A stretch of 27,830 bases of DNA. Source: Hydrogenophaga sp. (lineage in GTDB: Bacteria; Pseudomonadota; Gammaproteobacteria; Burkholderiales; Burkholderiaceae_C). Below the pieces are notes generated by a model, which worked only from the letters and a program-made list of their open reading frames with translations, had not been told where the DNA came from and made no database searches. The position numbers were made by a program, and so were the translations under genes. Positions within the stretch are counted from its first letter, which is position 1; each line of letters starts with the position of its first letter. The stretch spans positions 1 through 27,830 of the forward strand of contig JAJNQE010000125.1 in assembly GCA_021154985.1 (NCBI GenBank), given 5' to 3'. Of this stretch, positions 7,764 through 15,814 are shown piece by piece.

Positions 7764-7795
7764 AAGCCCTTGATCTTCAAGGGCTTCGTCGTTTT
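7764..7795 (+). terminator. Rho-independent terminator after the tRNA remnant
   Basis: AAGCCCTTGA (7764-7773) and TCAAGGGCTT (7777-7786) form a perfect 10-bp stem with a TCT loop, followed by CGTCGTTTT. This is the expected terminator of the original tRNA gene and supports the view that the 3' side is native chromosome. Confidence 0.75.
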
Positions 7796-7833
7796 CGGGG
7801 TGTCTGCACCATCGTCTCGGGTAGGCTCCAGCG

Positions 7834-8823
7834 ATGACCCAGTCCAGTTTTGAGTTCGACGCCCCGCTGCCCTCGACCCCCCCGCCCACTGCGTCTGCTC
7901 CCGCCACCGCAGGCCAGCTGACGCCCGAGGAGATGGCGCAGCGCCTGGAGCAAGACCCTGACTTTCGTGTGCTGCGGCGGCTGGTTCCGATCCACGACTT
8001 TGGTCCGGGGCCGCCCGATGCCGACACCCGGCGCATGCTGGTGCTGGATACCGAGACCACGGGCCTGTCGCACCAGACGGACAAGATCATCGAGCTGGCC
8101 ATGTTGCTGGTGCAGGTGGACGCGAACACGGGTCTGCCGTTTGGGCCCGTGGAGGTGTTTGAAGGGTTCGAGGACCCCGGCATGCCGATCCCGGCGGTGG
8201 CTCAGGAAGTGACCGGCATCCGCGACGAGATGGTGCAAGGTCACCGGTTGGACGACGCGCTGGTGGCGGCCATGGTGGCGCGGGCCGATCTGGTGGTGGC
8301 GCACAACGCCGGCTTCGACCGCCCGTTTGTGGAGGCGCGTTTTCCGGTCTTTGCCGCCAAGGCCTGGGCCTGCTCGTTCGCCGACATCGATTGGAAAGCG
8401 GCGGGTGCCGGTTCGTCCAAGCTGAGTGCGCTGGCGCAAGACCATGGCTGGTTTTACGACGCGCACCGCGCGCAGGTCGATTGCCACGCCTTGCTTCAGG
8501 TGCTGGCCCGACCGGTCCCCAAAAGTCCGACCACGGGCCTGTCGCAGCTGTTGGCGGCCTCGGTCCAGCCCAGTTTCAAACTCCGCGCCACCGGTTCACC
8601 GTTCGAGTCCAAAGACCAGCTCAAGGCTCGGGGCTACCGGTGGGATGCCGAAGCCAAGGTCTGGTTCTGCACCCTGGCCGATGCACAGCGCCTGGAAGAC
8701 GAACTGGCCTGGCTGAAGGCCGAGGTGTATGGCCGGCGCAGCGCGCGCGTGGACATCGAGGCCCTGGACAGCCTGGTGCGCTACTCGGCGCGGCCAGGTG
8801 TGCTCACGCAGCAGGCCTTGTAG
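7834..8823 (+). CDS. DnaQ-like DEDDh 3'-5' exonuclease
   Basis: The 329-aa protein has all three exonuclease boxes: Exo I VLDTETTG (Asp72, Glu74), Exo II VVAHNAGFDRPF (Asp162) and Exo III HRAQVDCHAL (His211, Asp216), the DEDDh pattern of the DNA polymerase III epsilon family. Such enzymes remove 3' nucleotides with two metal ions. It is not the canonical epsilon subunit: residues 1-65 are a Pro/Ala-rich extension, and residues ~240-300 form an extra domain (FKLRATGSPFESK, RGYRWDAEAKVWFC) seen in some stand-alone DnaQ-like proteins. A repair or DNA/RNA-trimming role is likely. It begins 38 bp after the tRNA terminator and converges with the chemoreceptor gene 11 bp downstream. Confidence 0.88.
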   Translation: MTQSSFEFDAPLPSTPPPTASAPATAGQLTPEEMAQRLEQDPDFRVLRRLVPIHDFGPGPPDADTRRMLVLDTETTGLSHQTDKIIELAMLLVQVDANTGLPFGPVEVFEGFEDPGMPIPAVAQEVTGIRDEMVQGHRLDDALVAAMVARADLVVAHNAGFDRPFVEARFPVFAAKAWACSFADIDWKAAGAGSSKLSALAQDHGWFYDAHRAQVDCHALLQVLARPVPKSPTTGLSQLLAASVQPSFKLRATGSPFESKDQLKARGYRWDAEAKVWFCTLADAQRLEDELAWLKAEVYGRRSARVDIEALDSLVRYSARPGVLTQQAL

Positions 8824-8834
8824 AGCGGGGGGCC

Positions 8835-10377
8835 TCAGCGGGCTGCGCCCGCCAGGCGGAAAATCGCGACCGCGTCCACCAGCTGCTGCGCCTGCGTCTT
8901 CAGGCTCGACGCCGCCGCCGCGCTTTCTTCCACCAGCGCAGCATTCTGCTGCGTGGCCTGATCCATCTGGGTGACGGCGTTGCCCACCTGCGCCACACCG
9001 TCGCTCTGCTCGGTGGAGGCCGCGCTGATTTCGCCCATGATGTCGGTGACCTGGCGGATGGAGCCCACGATCTCGGCCATGCGCTGACCCGCTTCGTCCA
9101 CCTGCACCGTGCCTTGTTCGACGCGCTCCACGCTGTCGCCGATGAGGCGTTTGATTTCCTTGGCCGCTTCGGCGCTGCGCTGTGCGAGGTTGCGCACCTA
9201 CCTCGCCGGCCACCACCGCGAAGCCCCGGCCTTGCTCGCCGGCGCGGGCCGCTTCCACCGCCGCGTTGAGCGCGAGGATGTTGGTCTGGAACGAGATGCC
9301 GTCGATCACACCAATGATGTCGGCGATCTTCTGGCTGCTGTCGTTGATGCCCTTCATGGTCCGCACCACCTGGCCCACCACGTCGCCGCCCTTGGTGGCG
9401 AATTCGCTGGCGCCTTGCGCAAGCTGATTGGCCTGGCGGGCGTTGTCGGCGTTCTGCCGCACGGTGGAACTCAGCTCCTCCATCGACGCGGCGGTCTCCT
9501 GCAGTGCCGAGGCCTGTTGTTCGGTGCGCGCGCTCAGGTCGTGGTTGCCCTGGGCGATCTGCGCGCTGGCGGTGGCCACGCTCTCGGCGTTCTCGCGCAC
9601 CATGCGCACCACCGCCGAGAGCTTGCCCTGCATGGATTGCATGGCCTGCAGCAGTTGCGCAATCTCGTCGGTACCCCGGTTGTCGACCTGTGCGGTCAGA
9701 TCGCCTTCGGCCACCTGGCGCGCCAGGTTCACCGCGCGGTCGATCGGGTGGGTGATGCTGCGGCTGAACAGCACGCCGCCGGTGATGCCCACTGCACACA
9801 CCAGCGCCATCAGCGCCAGGCTGATGGTGGTGGCGCGGGTGGCGCTGGCCTCGGCCGCCTGGGCCAGCGCCGCGCTGTCGTCGGCGATCTTTTTCACCGC
9901 TGCGTCCAGCAGCCGCGCGGGTTCGCGGTCCATGCCGCTCACCGCCTTGTCGCCCACGGCGTGGTCAAAGCCCGAGGCCTTGAACGCCTCGAACGCGGTG
10001 CGGTAGTTCTGCCCCATGGTGAGGTGGGCGGCGGCGAACTGTTTCACCAGGTCTTGCGACTCGCCGGCAGGCAGCGCCTGCATCAGTTGTTTCGATCGGT
10101 CCGCCATCTCGCCTTCGATCTTTTTGAAGGCGCTCCAGTAGCGGTCGAGCTGGGCCGCGTCCTTGCCGCGCAGGAGGGTGTTTTTCCATTCCTGCACCTG
10201 CGTCTTGAACTGGCTGAGCAAGTGGCTGGCCGCAGCGGCGTTCTGGTGGCTCTGGTGGACCTCGGTCTCGAAGGTCGTGATGGACCGGTTGAGGCTGTGG
10301 ATGCCGAACAGCGCCGCTGCAACGACCAGGGCGAGCGTGGCGGCGAAAGCCAGCGGGAGTTTGAGTGCGAGTTTCAT
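8835..10377 (-). pseudogene. Methyl-accepting chemotaxis protein, frameshifted
   Basis: The gene encodes a classic receptor. TM1 is at ~8-26, followed by a four-helix-bundle-like periplasmic domain (~30-180), TM2 (~184-206), a HAMP domain (~207-262) and a cytoplasmic helical hairpin with its conserved tip around ISFQTNILALNAAVEAARAGEQGRGFAVVAGEV (~361-393). Immediately after Val393 the frame is lost: the 4-bp unit ACCT is present twice (9196-9203 on the plus strand) where one copy would restore GEVRNLAQRSAEAAKEIK. The remaining 120 codons continue in another frame to 8835. Repaired, the protein would be ~512 aa. No NWETF-type CheR/CheB tether is seen at the end. It is either a true null allele, a phase-variable site or a sequencing/assembly error. 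The start at 10377 is preferred over 10425 because it leads straight into TM1. Confidence 0.88.
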
Positions 10378-10580
10378 GGCGGTGGGTGTCCGCCTGGGCC
10401 GGCTGTGGCGCCAGGGGGCGTGCAAACAAAAGGCGGGATGACCTGTCTGGTTCTATCGTCTGCGGCGCTGCCCGACTGAAATGTGACACTGGCCGGGAAA
10501 ACCGTGCATTTCTTGGCGGTGGTCTCGCTCGCCGCCCATTGCCCCGTGTTGTTGCACCGCGCTGGTGCAGAAGCGCCGGC
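10378..10580. other. Promoter-bearing gap between MFS and chemoreceptor genes
   Basis: The gap lies downstream of the leftward MFS gene and upstream of the leftward chemoreceptor. Apart from the sigma-28-like promoter described separately, I see no gene or clear terminator. Confidence 0.4.
10453..10480 (-). promoter_or_regulatory. Candidate sigma-28 (FliA) promoter of the chemoreceptor
   Basis: On the minus strand TTCAG (10480-10476), 15 bases and GACGATAG (10460-10453) match the FliA consensus TAAAG-N15-GCCGATAA at three of five and six of eight positions with exact spacing. It sits about 75 bp upstream of the chosen start. Chemoreceptor genes are commonly FliA-dependent. Confidence 0.45.
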
Positions 10581-11837
10581 TCAGCCCGCCTGTGCGCCCG
10601 CCAGGCCTGCGCGTCCGATGCGGCGCACGCGGAAGTACAGCCACAGCGCGATGCCCATGTTGAGCAGGTTGAAGGCGATGCCGTTCAAGAACGCCGCGTC
10701 GTAGCTGCCGGTCAGGTCGAACACCCAGCCCGACATCCAGCCGCCGAGCGCCATGCCCACCAGCGTGGCCATGATCACCGCTCCCACCCGCACGCCGGCC
10801 TCGCTGGGTGCGAAATACTCGCGCACGATGATCGCGTAAGACGGCACGATGCCGCCCTGGAACAGGCCGAACAGCGCGGCCATCAGGTAGAGCGACACCA
10901 GCCCGTCGAACGGAATGAACAGCAGCAGCGCCACGCACTGCAGTGCCGAGCCCAGCAGCAGCGTGCGGATGCCGCCGATGCGGTCGCAGATCCAGCCCGA
11001 AATGAGGCGGCTGGCGATGCCGCAGAACAGCATGAGAGAGAGCATCTCGGCGCCGCGCGCTGCGCCGTAGCCCAGGTCGGTGCAATAGGCCACGATGTGG
11101 ACCTGCGGCATCGACATGGCCACGCAGCAGCCCACGCCGGCGAGGCACAGCAGGGCCATGGCGTGGTTGGGGTGCAGGCCAAACGGCCGGCTGGTGTCGG
11201 GCGCCACCTCGCCCGCGCTCACCGGCGCGGTCACCACCAGCGGTGGGCGCTGGCGCATGAGGTTGGCCAGCAGGAAGATGCCCACGCCGCACACCACACC
11301 CAGGACGGTGTAGGTCTGGCGCCAGCCGATGCTGTCGATGCCCCACTGCACCAGCGGTGGCCAGATCGTGCCCGCCACGTAGTTGCCGCTGGCGGCAATG
11401 GCCACCGCCATGCCGCGGCGTTTGTTCCACCACAGCGCGGTGTCGGCCAGCAGCGGCGCAAAGGTGGACGAACTGCCCAGCATGCCCAGCAGCAGCCCGT
11501 GCGCCAGGCCAAAGGTCCAGATGCTGCCTGAGTGGGCCGCCCAGATGAAGCCCCCCGCCACCGCCACCGCACCCACGCGCAGCACCGGTGTGATGCCGAA
11601 ACGATCGGCCAGCTTGCCGGTGAACAGGCCGCCGATGCCGAGGCAGACCATCATCAAGGTGTAGGGCAGGGCGGCGTCGGCCCGGCCCACGTTGAATTCG
11701 GCCTGCACCGCCGGCAGCACCACCGCCACCACATACATGCCGCTGTTGCCCAGCGTCACCAGCGCCAGCGTGGTGAGCAGGCGGCGCACCGCCACGGGAG
11801 AGTCGATCAGGCTGGGGTCGGCGGGTGTGTGCGGCAT
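10581..11837 (-). CDS. MFS transporter
   Basis: This 418-aa protein has about 12 hydrophobic segments. Two copies of the MFS loop motif A are visible: GKLADRFGITPVLRVG after TM2 and SGWICDRIGGIRTLLLG after TM8, separated by a hydrophilic central loop (~210-235). The overall pattern resembles the oxalate/formate-antiporter and monocarboxylate-transporter-like families, which move organic acids across the inner membrane. It follows the class II aldolase gene by 57 bp on the same strand, so the two are probably co-transcribed and the substrate may be the aldolase substrate. The ATG at 11837 lacks a strong Shine-Dalgarno sequence. Confidence 0.85.
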   Translation of the reverse strand: MPHTPADPSLIDSPVAVRRLLTTLALVTLGNSGMYVVAVVLPAVQAEFNVGRADAALPYTLMMVCLGIGGLFTGKLADRFGITPVLRVGAVAVAGGFIWAAHSGSIWTFGLAHGLLLGMLGSSSTFAPLLADTALWWNKRRGMAVAIAASGNYVAGTIWPPLVQWGIDSIGWRQTYTVLGVVCGVGIFLLANLMRQRPPLVVTAPVSAGEVAPDTSRPFGLHPNHAMALLCLAGVGCCVAMSMPQVHIVAYCTDLGYGAARGAEMLSLMLFCGIASRLISGWICDRIGGIRTLLLGSALQCVALLLFIPFDGLVSLYLMAALFGLFQGGIVPSYAIIVREYFAPSEAGVRVGAVIMATLVGMALGGWMSGWVFDLTGSYDAAFLNGIAFNLLNMGIALWLYFRVRRIGRAGLAGAQAG

Positions 11838-11894
11838 GCGCGAGATGCTACGCCGCGCGCGCTAGTGCGTTTGTCGCCTGCGCGCGCCGTGTTT

Positions 11895-12773
11895 TCAGTC
11901 GAAGAGATCGGGTTCGGAACGCACCAGGTCGTTCCAGATCGTCTGGAAGTGCAGCCAGCCGATGTATTCGCTGCCCACGTGTTCGCGGCTGTAGCGCGCG
12001 CGCTCGGCCGGCACCAGACGTGGTGTGGCGCCGGTGGCCATCACGGCGAGTTGCTGCTGGCAGCAACGCTCCAGCGCGATGAACCAGAACGCCGCGGCCT
12101 CGATGCTGTGGCGGCTCGCGGTGAACAGGCCATGGTTCTGATGGATCGCGGCCTTCACGCCCTTGAACCAGTCGGCCACTTTCAGGCCCGCCTTCACCTC
12201 CACCGCCACCTGGCCAGCCTCGTCGCCGATCACCACGTGGTCTTCAAAGAAGGCCGCGGCATCTTGCGAGATCGGCAGCAGCGGCTGGCCCAGCGAGGCA
12301 AACGCGGTGCCGTAGACGGTGTGTGCGTGGCACATGGCAATGATGTCGGGGTGCGCTTCGTGCACCGCCGCGTGCAACACGAAGCCGGCGCGATTGACCG
12401 CGTGACGGCCTTCGACCACCTGGCCCTGATGGTCCACCAGGATCAGGTTGGACACCTTCACCTGCGCGAAGTGCACCGCCATCGGGTTGGTCCAGTACAG
12501 GTGCGGGTGCTCCGGGTCGCGGATGGTCAGGTGACCGGCGAAGCCGTAGTCAAAACCCTGGCGCGCAAACGCGCGGCAGGCGCCCGCCAGGCGCTCTTTC
12601 AGGTACTGGCGTTCCTGCTTCACGTCGTCGAAGGTGGGGATGCCAGGGTAGATCAGCCCGGGCTGGTCGGGCTGGTAGATCGAAACCTTGGGGTCGGTCA
12701 GCGGGTCGTGGCGGTATTCCTTGGTGCCGGATGTGAGGCCCAGGGATGAGAGTTTTTCGAGCACGGCGGACAT
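11895..12773 (-). CDS. Class II aldolase/adducin family protein
   Basis: The 292-aa protein has class II aldolase landmarks: the GFAGHLTIRDP segment (~78-87), the metal-binding His-x-His in CHAHT (His149, His151) and a further metal-site HQNHG (His211, His214). Members are Zn2+-dependent aldolases, epimerases or decarboxylases acting on hydroxy or keto acids and sugar phosphates; which of these applies cannot be read here. The start at 12773 has GAGGAG seven bases upstream, whereas the open frame runs much further (to 13760) across the LysR gene and is not real there. It lies upstream of, and probably in an operon with, the MFS gene, and is divergent from the LysR regulator. Confidence 0.9.
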   Translation of the reverse strand: MSAVLEKLSSLGLTSGTKEYRHDPLTDPKVSIYQPDQPGLIYPGIPTFDDVKQERQYLKERLAGACRAFARQGFDYGFAGHLTIRDPEHPHLYWTNPMAVHFAQVKVSNLILVDHQGQVVEGRHAVNRAGFVLHAAVHEAHPDIIAMCHAHTVYGTAFASLGQPLLPISQDAAAFFEDHVVIGDEAGQVAVEVKAGLKVADWFKGVKAAIHQNHGLFTASRHSIEAAAFWFIALERCCQQQLAVMATGATPRLVPAERARYSREHVGSEYIGWLHFQTIWNDLVRSEPDLFD

Positions 12774-12842
12774 GGTGTCTCCTCGGGTGGGGTGATGAGC
12801 TGGGATGGTCCTCCACGAGACGTGCATTGACAAACGATGAAT

Positions 12843-12860
12843 GCTCATGAAAACATGAGC
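12843..12860. promoter_or_regulatory. Palindromic candidate operator between aldolase and LysR genes
   Basis: GCTCATG (12843-12849) and CATGAGC (12854-12860) form a perfect inverted repeat around AAAA. It lies in the divergent region and contains the T-N-A dyad style bound by LysR-type regulators. It also argues that the ATG at 12837, just before it, is not the LysR start. Confidence 0.5.
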
Positions 12861-12884
12861 CAGTTTCATCTGAAAGTCTGTTGC

Positions 12885-13769
12885 ATGAGAAATTTGCCAC
12901 CCTTGGCCCGCCTGCGCACCTTCGAGGCGGCGGCCCGCCTGCAGAGTTTTGCGCTCGCCGCGCAAGAGCTGCACCTCACCGCCTCGGCCATCAGCCACCA
13001 GATCCGCGACCTGGAGCGGCACTTTGGCCGCGCCCTGTTCGAACGCCGGCACCGCCAGGTGCAGACCACGCAGGAAGGCCGGCGCCTGTGCGAGAGCCTG
13101 GGCCGCTTGTTCGACGCACTGGAAGCCACCTGCGCCGAGGTGCAGTTGCCCACGCACGACGAGGTGCTGGCGGTGCACTGCGCGCCCAGCTTCGCGCTCA
13201 AGTGGCTCGGTCCGAACCTGCCGTCGTTCGTGGCGCAGCACCCCGCCATCAACATCCGCCTGACCACCGGCGCCGACCCGGTGGACCTGGGCGTGGTGCG
13301 CGACATTGATGTGTCGCTCTCTTATGGTGCGACGCGCCACAAACCGGGGCTGGACGTGATCTCTCTGGGCGACGAACGCATCGCGCCGCTGGTGTCGCCG
13401 ACCCTGCTGGTGGCCCGGGAGCGCCCACTCCAGGCGATCCAGCGGCTGGCGCTGATCGACTCGCAGCTCAGCCCGGTGGGCTGGGCCGAGTGGTTTGAAC
13501 TCAACGGTCTTGCGCTGCCCCAGCGACCCCGGCCTTCGTTCGATCGCGCGGCCATGGCCATTGCGGCCGCGGCCGACGGCATGGGCGTGGCGCTGGAGAG
13601 CACGCGCCTGGCGGCGCGCGAAATCGAGCGCGGTGATCTGGTGGTGCTGGGCGAGCGCAGCCTGCAAAAAATCGTGCGGCCGGTGCACTTTTTGAGTGTG
13701 CGCAGCACCGACCAGGCGCGTGCCCCGGTGGTGGCGTTTGTGCAGTGGGTGCAGGCGCAAACCGCCTGA
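12885..13769 (+). CDS. LysR-family transcriptional regulator (GcvA-like)
   Basis: The N-terminus starting MRNLPPLARLRTFEAAARLQ followed by the HTH LAAQELHLTASAISHQIRDLE is the typical LysR winged helix, most like the GcvA subgroup. The rest (~90-290) is the periplasmic-binding-protein-like effector domain. The start at 12885 is chosen because it matches the usual LysR N-terminus; frames to 12855 or 12837 would place the palindromic operator inside the coding region. It is divergent from the class II aldolase/MFS unit and probably activates it in response to the substrate or a product. Confidence 0.88.
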   Translation: MRNLPPLARLRTFEAAARLQSFALAAQELHLTASAISHQIRDLERHFGRALFERRHRQVQTTQEGRRLCESLGRLFDALEATCAEVQLPTHDEVLAVHCAPSFALKWLGPNLPSFVAQHPAINIRLTTGADPVDLGVVRDIDVSLSYGATRHKPGLDVISLGDERIAPLVSPTLLVARERPLQAIQRLALIDSQLSPVGWAEWFELNGLALPQRPRPSFDRAAMAIAAAADGMGVALESTRLAAREIERGDLVVLGERSLQKIVRPVHFLSVRSTDQARAPVVAFVQWVQAQTA

Positions 13770-13781
13770 GCACGCAGCGGT

Positions 13782-14495
13782 TCAGCGTGTGCGCAGCAGG
13801 GCGCGCTGGAACGACATCACGTGTTCCTGCACCGCGGCCACCGCCGCTTCGGCGTTGCCATCGGCCAGCGCCTTGAGGATGGCCAGGTGCTCGTCCTGCA
13901 CCTCGCTCAGGTGGTCGGGCATGGCCAGCGAGAGCGCCCAGAAACGCTGCGAGCGCGCGTGCAACACCTTGAGGATTTCGGCCAGGATCTGGTTGCGCGC
14001 GGCGTTGGAGATGTGCTCGTGGAACAGGCGGTCCAGGTTCATCACCTCGGTGGTCTGGCCCCGGCTGGCGGCTTTCTCGAAGTCCCGCGCGATCGCCTCA
14101 AGCTGGTGCAGTTCGCTCTTGGTGATGCGTTCGGCGGCCAGGCGCATGCACAGGCTCTCGTTGGCCAGGCGCACGTCGATCAGCTGCATCGCGTCGTCGA
14201 TGGACAGTGGCGAGACGATCAGACCCTTGCGCGGAATGATCTGCACCAGCCCCTCGGTGGACAAGCGGTGCAGGGCGTGGTTGATAGGCGTACGCCCCAT
14301 CTCCAGCTCGCTCATCAGGCTCGCCGTGCTCAGGTAGTCGCCCGGTTTGTAGGCCAGGGTGATCAGCGCCTGCTTGAGCTGTGCGTAGGCCTGCTCGTTC
14401 TGCGAGAGATCGCTCAGGTCGGGCTCCGCAGGGCTTTGGCGGGTGGCGCGCGCACCGTTGCGGGCGGTGCGGCTGAGGCTGGTGGCGTTTGGCAT
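13782..14495 (-). CDS. GntR-family regulator, FCD (FadR-type) subfamily
   Basis: In this 237-aa protein, residues ~32-95 form the GntR winged helix (AYAQLKQALITLAYKPGDYL, MGRTPINHALHRL, IIPRKGLIV). Residues ~105-225 are a helical FCD effector domain with LDRLFHEHI and the DEHLAILKAL/EHV elements that carry metal-binding His/Asp residues in the family. These regulators usually repress catabolic operons and are released by an organic acid. The gene is divergent from the TRAP operon and converges on the LysR gene (12 bp), so the TRAP operon is the obvious target. Confidence 0.88.
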   Translation of the reverse strand: MPNATSLSRTARNGARATRQSPAEPDLSDLSQNEQAYAQLKQALITLAYKPGDYLSTASLMSELEMGRTPINHALHRLSTEGLVQIIPRKGLIVSPLSIDDAMQLIDVRLANESLCMRLAAERITKSELHQLEAIARDFEKAASRGQTTEVMNLDRLFHEHISNAARNQILAEILKVLHARSQRFWALSLAMPDHLSEVQDEHLAILKALADGNAEAAVAAVQEHVMSFQRALLRTR

Positions 14496-14555
14496 GGTAC
14501 GGAAGATGCTAACCCATCCCCTGCTGAAATCCGTCTGATATCTCGTTAACCCTGA

Positions 14556-14569
14556 TGTGAAATTTCACA
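14556..14569. promoter_or_regulatory. 14-bp perfect palindrome, candidate GntR operator
   Basis: TGTGAAATTTCACA reads identically on both strands. It lies in the divergent region between the GntR gene (start 14495) and the TRAP operon (start 14689). Position and symmetry suit an operator for a dimeric regulator. Confidence 0.5.
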
Positions 14570-14688
14570 ACAATGTCAGAATGGAGCCACTTTGCACAGG
14601 CCGTGCATGGCGTGGTTTTCGGTCCGCGCACCTGGGGTGGTCCCATTCCCGGTGCGATCTTTTGTCCCCGTTCCTAGGAGCATCAGTC

Positions 14689-15735
14689 ATGAATTTGCGT
14701 TTCATCCTCACGGCAGCCCTGGCTGCGCTGGTCGGTACCTCCGTGCACGCCCAGCCCCTGCCCAAGACCCAGCTCAAGATCGTCGGCGGTCTGAGCAACC
14801 TCGCGCCCTACAACGATTTCGAAAAGCCCTTCTGGACCACGACCGTGCCGCAGCTGTCGAGCGGTCAGGTCACGGCCGAGATCAAGGGCTTCAACGAAAT
14901 GGGCCTCAAGGGTCCCGAGTTGCTGCGCCTGATGTCGCAGGGCGTGGTCGAGTTCGGCACCGCCACGCTGTCGTACTTCGCCAGCGACGATCCCATCAAC
15001 GAAGCGGTCGACCTGGCCGGTCTCACCACCGACGCCAAGACCCAGCGCCAGGTGGTGGCGTCCTTCGAGCCGGTGTATGAAAGGCTGTACGGCGGCGCCA
15101 ACGGCGTGAAGCTGCTCGGCCTCTCGCCCTACCCGGCGCAGGTTCTGTTCTGCAACGCCGACATGAAGGGCCTGGGCGACCTCAAGGGCAAAAAAGTGCG
15201 CACCAGCAGCCGCACCCAGGCCGAGCTGATCGAAGCCCTGGGCGGCACCAGCGTCACCATGGCGTTTGGTGAAGTGGTGCCGGCCATGCAGAACAAGGTG
15301 GTGGACTGCGCCATCACCGGTTCCATGTCGGGCTACTCGGCCAAGTGGTACGAGGTGTCCACCCACCTGGTGGCCCTGCCGATCAACTGGAACCCGCAGA
15401 TCCACGCGGTGAACCAGAAGGCCTGGGACCGCCTTGACCCGAAGGTGCAGACCTTCCTGCAGACCAACATCGACAAGATGCTGGACGCGATGTGGAACGG
15501 CGCTGCCGCCCAGACCCAGCTTGGCTACGACTGCAACACCGGCGCCGCCGCCTGCCCGCAGCCGGTCAAGGGCAAGATGACGCTGGTCCAGCCTTCCGAG
15601 GCCGACCGCGCCTTGCTCAAGAAAACCATGCAGGACACCGTGTTGCCCAAGTGGGCCGCCCGCTGCTCGGCCCAGTGCGTGGCCGACTTCAACGCCACCA
15701 TCGGCAAGAGCCTGGGCCTGACCGCCCGCAAGTAA
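14689..15735 (+). CDS. TRAP transporter substrate-binding protein (DctP family)
   Basis: A signal peptide with the hydrophobic stretch FILTAALAALVGTSVHA predicts cleavage after Ala21, leaving a ~327-residue periplasmic protein. The conserved DctP segments are present, including DLKGKKVRTSSRTQAELIEALGG (the region with the carboxylate-clamping Arg), GGTSVTMAFGEVVPAMQ and VDCAITGSMSGY. It captures an organic acid for the membrane subunits encoded next. The ATG at 14689 follows AGGAG; the frame extends upstream through the operator without support. Unusually it is Cys-rich for a DctP, with CNTGAAACP and RCSAQC near the C-terminus, suggesting disulfides. Confidence 0.93.
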   Translation: MNLRFILTAALAALVGTSVHAQPLPKTQLKIVGGLSNLAPYNDFEKPFWTTTVPQLSSGQVTAEIKGFNEMGLKGPELLRLMSQGVVEFGTATLSYFASDDPINEAVDLAGLTTDAKTQRQVVASFEPVYERLYGGANGVKLLGLSPYPAQVLFCNADMKGLGDLKGKKVRTSSRTQAELIEALGGTSVTMAFGEVVPAMQNKVVDCAITGSMSGYSAKWYEVSTHLVALPINWNPQIHAVNQKAWDRLDPKVQTFLQTNIDKMLDAMWNGAAAQTQLGYDCNTGAAACPQPVKGKMTLVQPSEADRALLKKTMQDTVLPKWAARCSAQCVADFNATIGKSLGLTARK

Positions 15736-15750
15736 GCGCGCCGACCCGCA

Positions 15751-15781
15751 GCCCCGAGCGCCCCGGTGGGGCGCTTCGGGC
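15751..15781 (+). terminator. GC-rich hairpin between DctP and DctQ genes
   Basis: GCCCCGAGCGCCCC and GGGGCGCTTCGGGC form a 14-position stem with one mismatch and one G-U pair around a GGT loop. No real T-run follows (CTTTCGG). It probably protects the dctP transcript or partly attenuates readthrough, keeping the binding protein in excess over the membrane subunits. Confidence 0.55.
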
Positions 15782-15814
15782 TTTCGGGTGTGCCTGGCCT
15801 TCACTGGATTCCCC

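Noticed and set aside
7542..7853. 103-codon plus-strand open frame
   Set aside because: It runs through the tRNA remnant and its terminator into the exonuclease start and has no ribosome-binding site.
8596..8834. Extension of the chemoreceptor frame into the exonuclease gene
   Set aside because: This results from the frameshift; residues after the break do not match any receptor, while the correct sequence continues in another frame to 8835.
9109..10479. 456-codon plus-strand open frame
   Set aside because: It is antisense shadow of the chemoreceptor caused by GC-rich codon bias, with His/Arg/Gly-rich low-complexity translation.
12774..13760. Upstream extension of the class II aldolase frame
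   Set aside because: The frame crosses the LysR gene antisense; a good ribosome-binding site and family-typical start are at 12773.
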